This document shows, piece by piece, positions 51,860 through 52,002 of a stretch of 52,002 nucleotides of DNA (within the stretch, counting starts at the first letter, position 1; every line of letters starts with the position of its first letter). The DNA lies in assembly GCA_946536315.1 (NCBI GenBank), contig CAMNEH010000005.1:1-52002 (forward strand), written 5' to 3'. This DNA comes from an uncultured Clostridia bacterium (GTDB lineage Bacteria; Bacillota; Clostridia; Christensenellales; Aristaeellaceae). The translations under genes and the position numbers were made by a program. Below the pieces are notes generated by a model. It saw only the letters and a program-made list of their open reading frames with translations. It was not told the DNA's origin and did not search any database.

Positions 51860-52002
51860 TCACCTCGTGATGATGTCCACCGGCACGTCAAAGATCTTCG
51901 CGACCTTCAGGATGGTGTCGATGTGGCGGCCGGCAGCGGCGGCCATGTGATGGGTCGGGCCGGCCTCGCTCCAGCGGTTGCAGAAGTCCCGCGCGCCGCA
52001 GG
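51860..52002 (-). CDS. Sugar isomerase, C-terminal fragment (L-fucose/L-arabinose isomerase-like; probable rhamnose isomerase role)
   Basis: Only the last 46 residues are in the window: a WSEAGPTHHMAAAAGRHI motif followed by a short helix-strand end (FDVPVDIITR) and TGA. The PTHH-alanine-glycine pattern resembles the C-terminal metal-site region of fucose/arabinose-type isomerases. Its place immediately before rhaD suggests it converts L-rhamnose to L-rhamnulose, but the assignment rests on few residues. Confidence 0.55.
   Translation of the reverse strand, partial: CGARDFCNRWSEAGPTHHMAAAAGRHIDTILKVAKIFDVPVDIITR

Overview
The window reads as a high-GC, Gram-positive anaerobe of the class Clostridia, most likely from an animal gut or rumen. 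The evidence is the gene content: single-chain glycyl-tRNA synthetase, LplB/YtcP-type sugar ABC permeases served by MsmX-type ATPases, CotH and CapA proteins, a zinc-ribbon/TPR/TIR protein of a kind common in gut Clostridia, strong AGGAGG ribosome sites and TTGACA/TATAAT promoters. The exact lineage cannot be settled by eye. Because the DNA is GC-rich, very long antisense open frames occur throughout; these were discarded. No tRNA, rRNA or CRISPR array was seen.

Layout. Positions 1-3.5 kb (minus): a four-gene operon of a VanX-like dipeptidase, a membrane protein, an iron-sulfur aldo/keto reductase and a secreted Glu/Ala/Pro repeat protein that runs off the left edge. 3.6-5.0 kb (minus): a class I aminotransferase, divergent from 5.1-9.7 kb (plus): glyS followed by pncA, nadE, nadD and pncB, a complete nicotinamide-to-NAD salvage set. 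9.77-10.14 kb holds a dense array of perfect stem-loops and no gene. 10.3-22.2 kb (plus): an eight-gene cluster with a membrane-anchored solute-binding protein carrying two carbohydrate-binding-like domains, two complete permease pairs, an NHL/TPR protein, a Yip1-like membrane protein and a large DUF5696-type protein resembling a glycoside hydrolase; it has no ATPase. 22.4-23.7 kb: gdhA.

23.9-31.1 kb (minus): an envelope operon (CotH kinase, phosphodiester glycosidase, MarR regulator, CapA) preceded by a TIR-domain gene and a tail-anchored coiled-coil partner. 31.3-32.9 kb (plus): ttcA-like and tcdA tRNA-modification genes. 32.9-35.1 kb (minus): a MATE exporter fused to a cytidylate-kinase-like domain, with a leader containing two terminator-like hairpins. 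35.17-36.28 kb: an IS630-family element with a -1 frameshift signal, beside the scar of a deleted solute-binding-protein gene. 36.5-39.7 kb (minus): a second MATE, an SDR and a D-cysteine-desulfhydrase-like enzyme.

39.7-50.1 kb (minus): a rhamnogalacturonan-type uptake operon: small membrane protein, two permeases, solute-binding protein, four unrecognised small membrane proteins, two MsmX-type ATPases and a GH105 unsaturated rhamnogalacturonyl hydrolase. 50.2-52 kb (minus): rhamnose catabolism (an isomerase C-terminus, rhaD, a DUF308 membrane protein). Together the right end imports pectin-derived oligosaccharides, trims them in the cytoplasm and splits the released rhamnose. The two ATPases there could also power the ATPase-less cluster at 10-22 kb.
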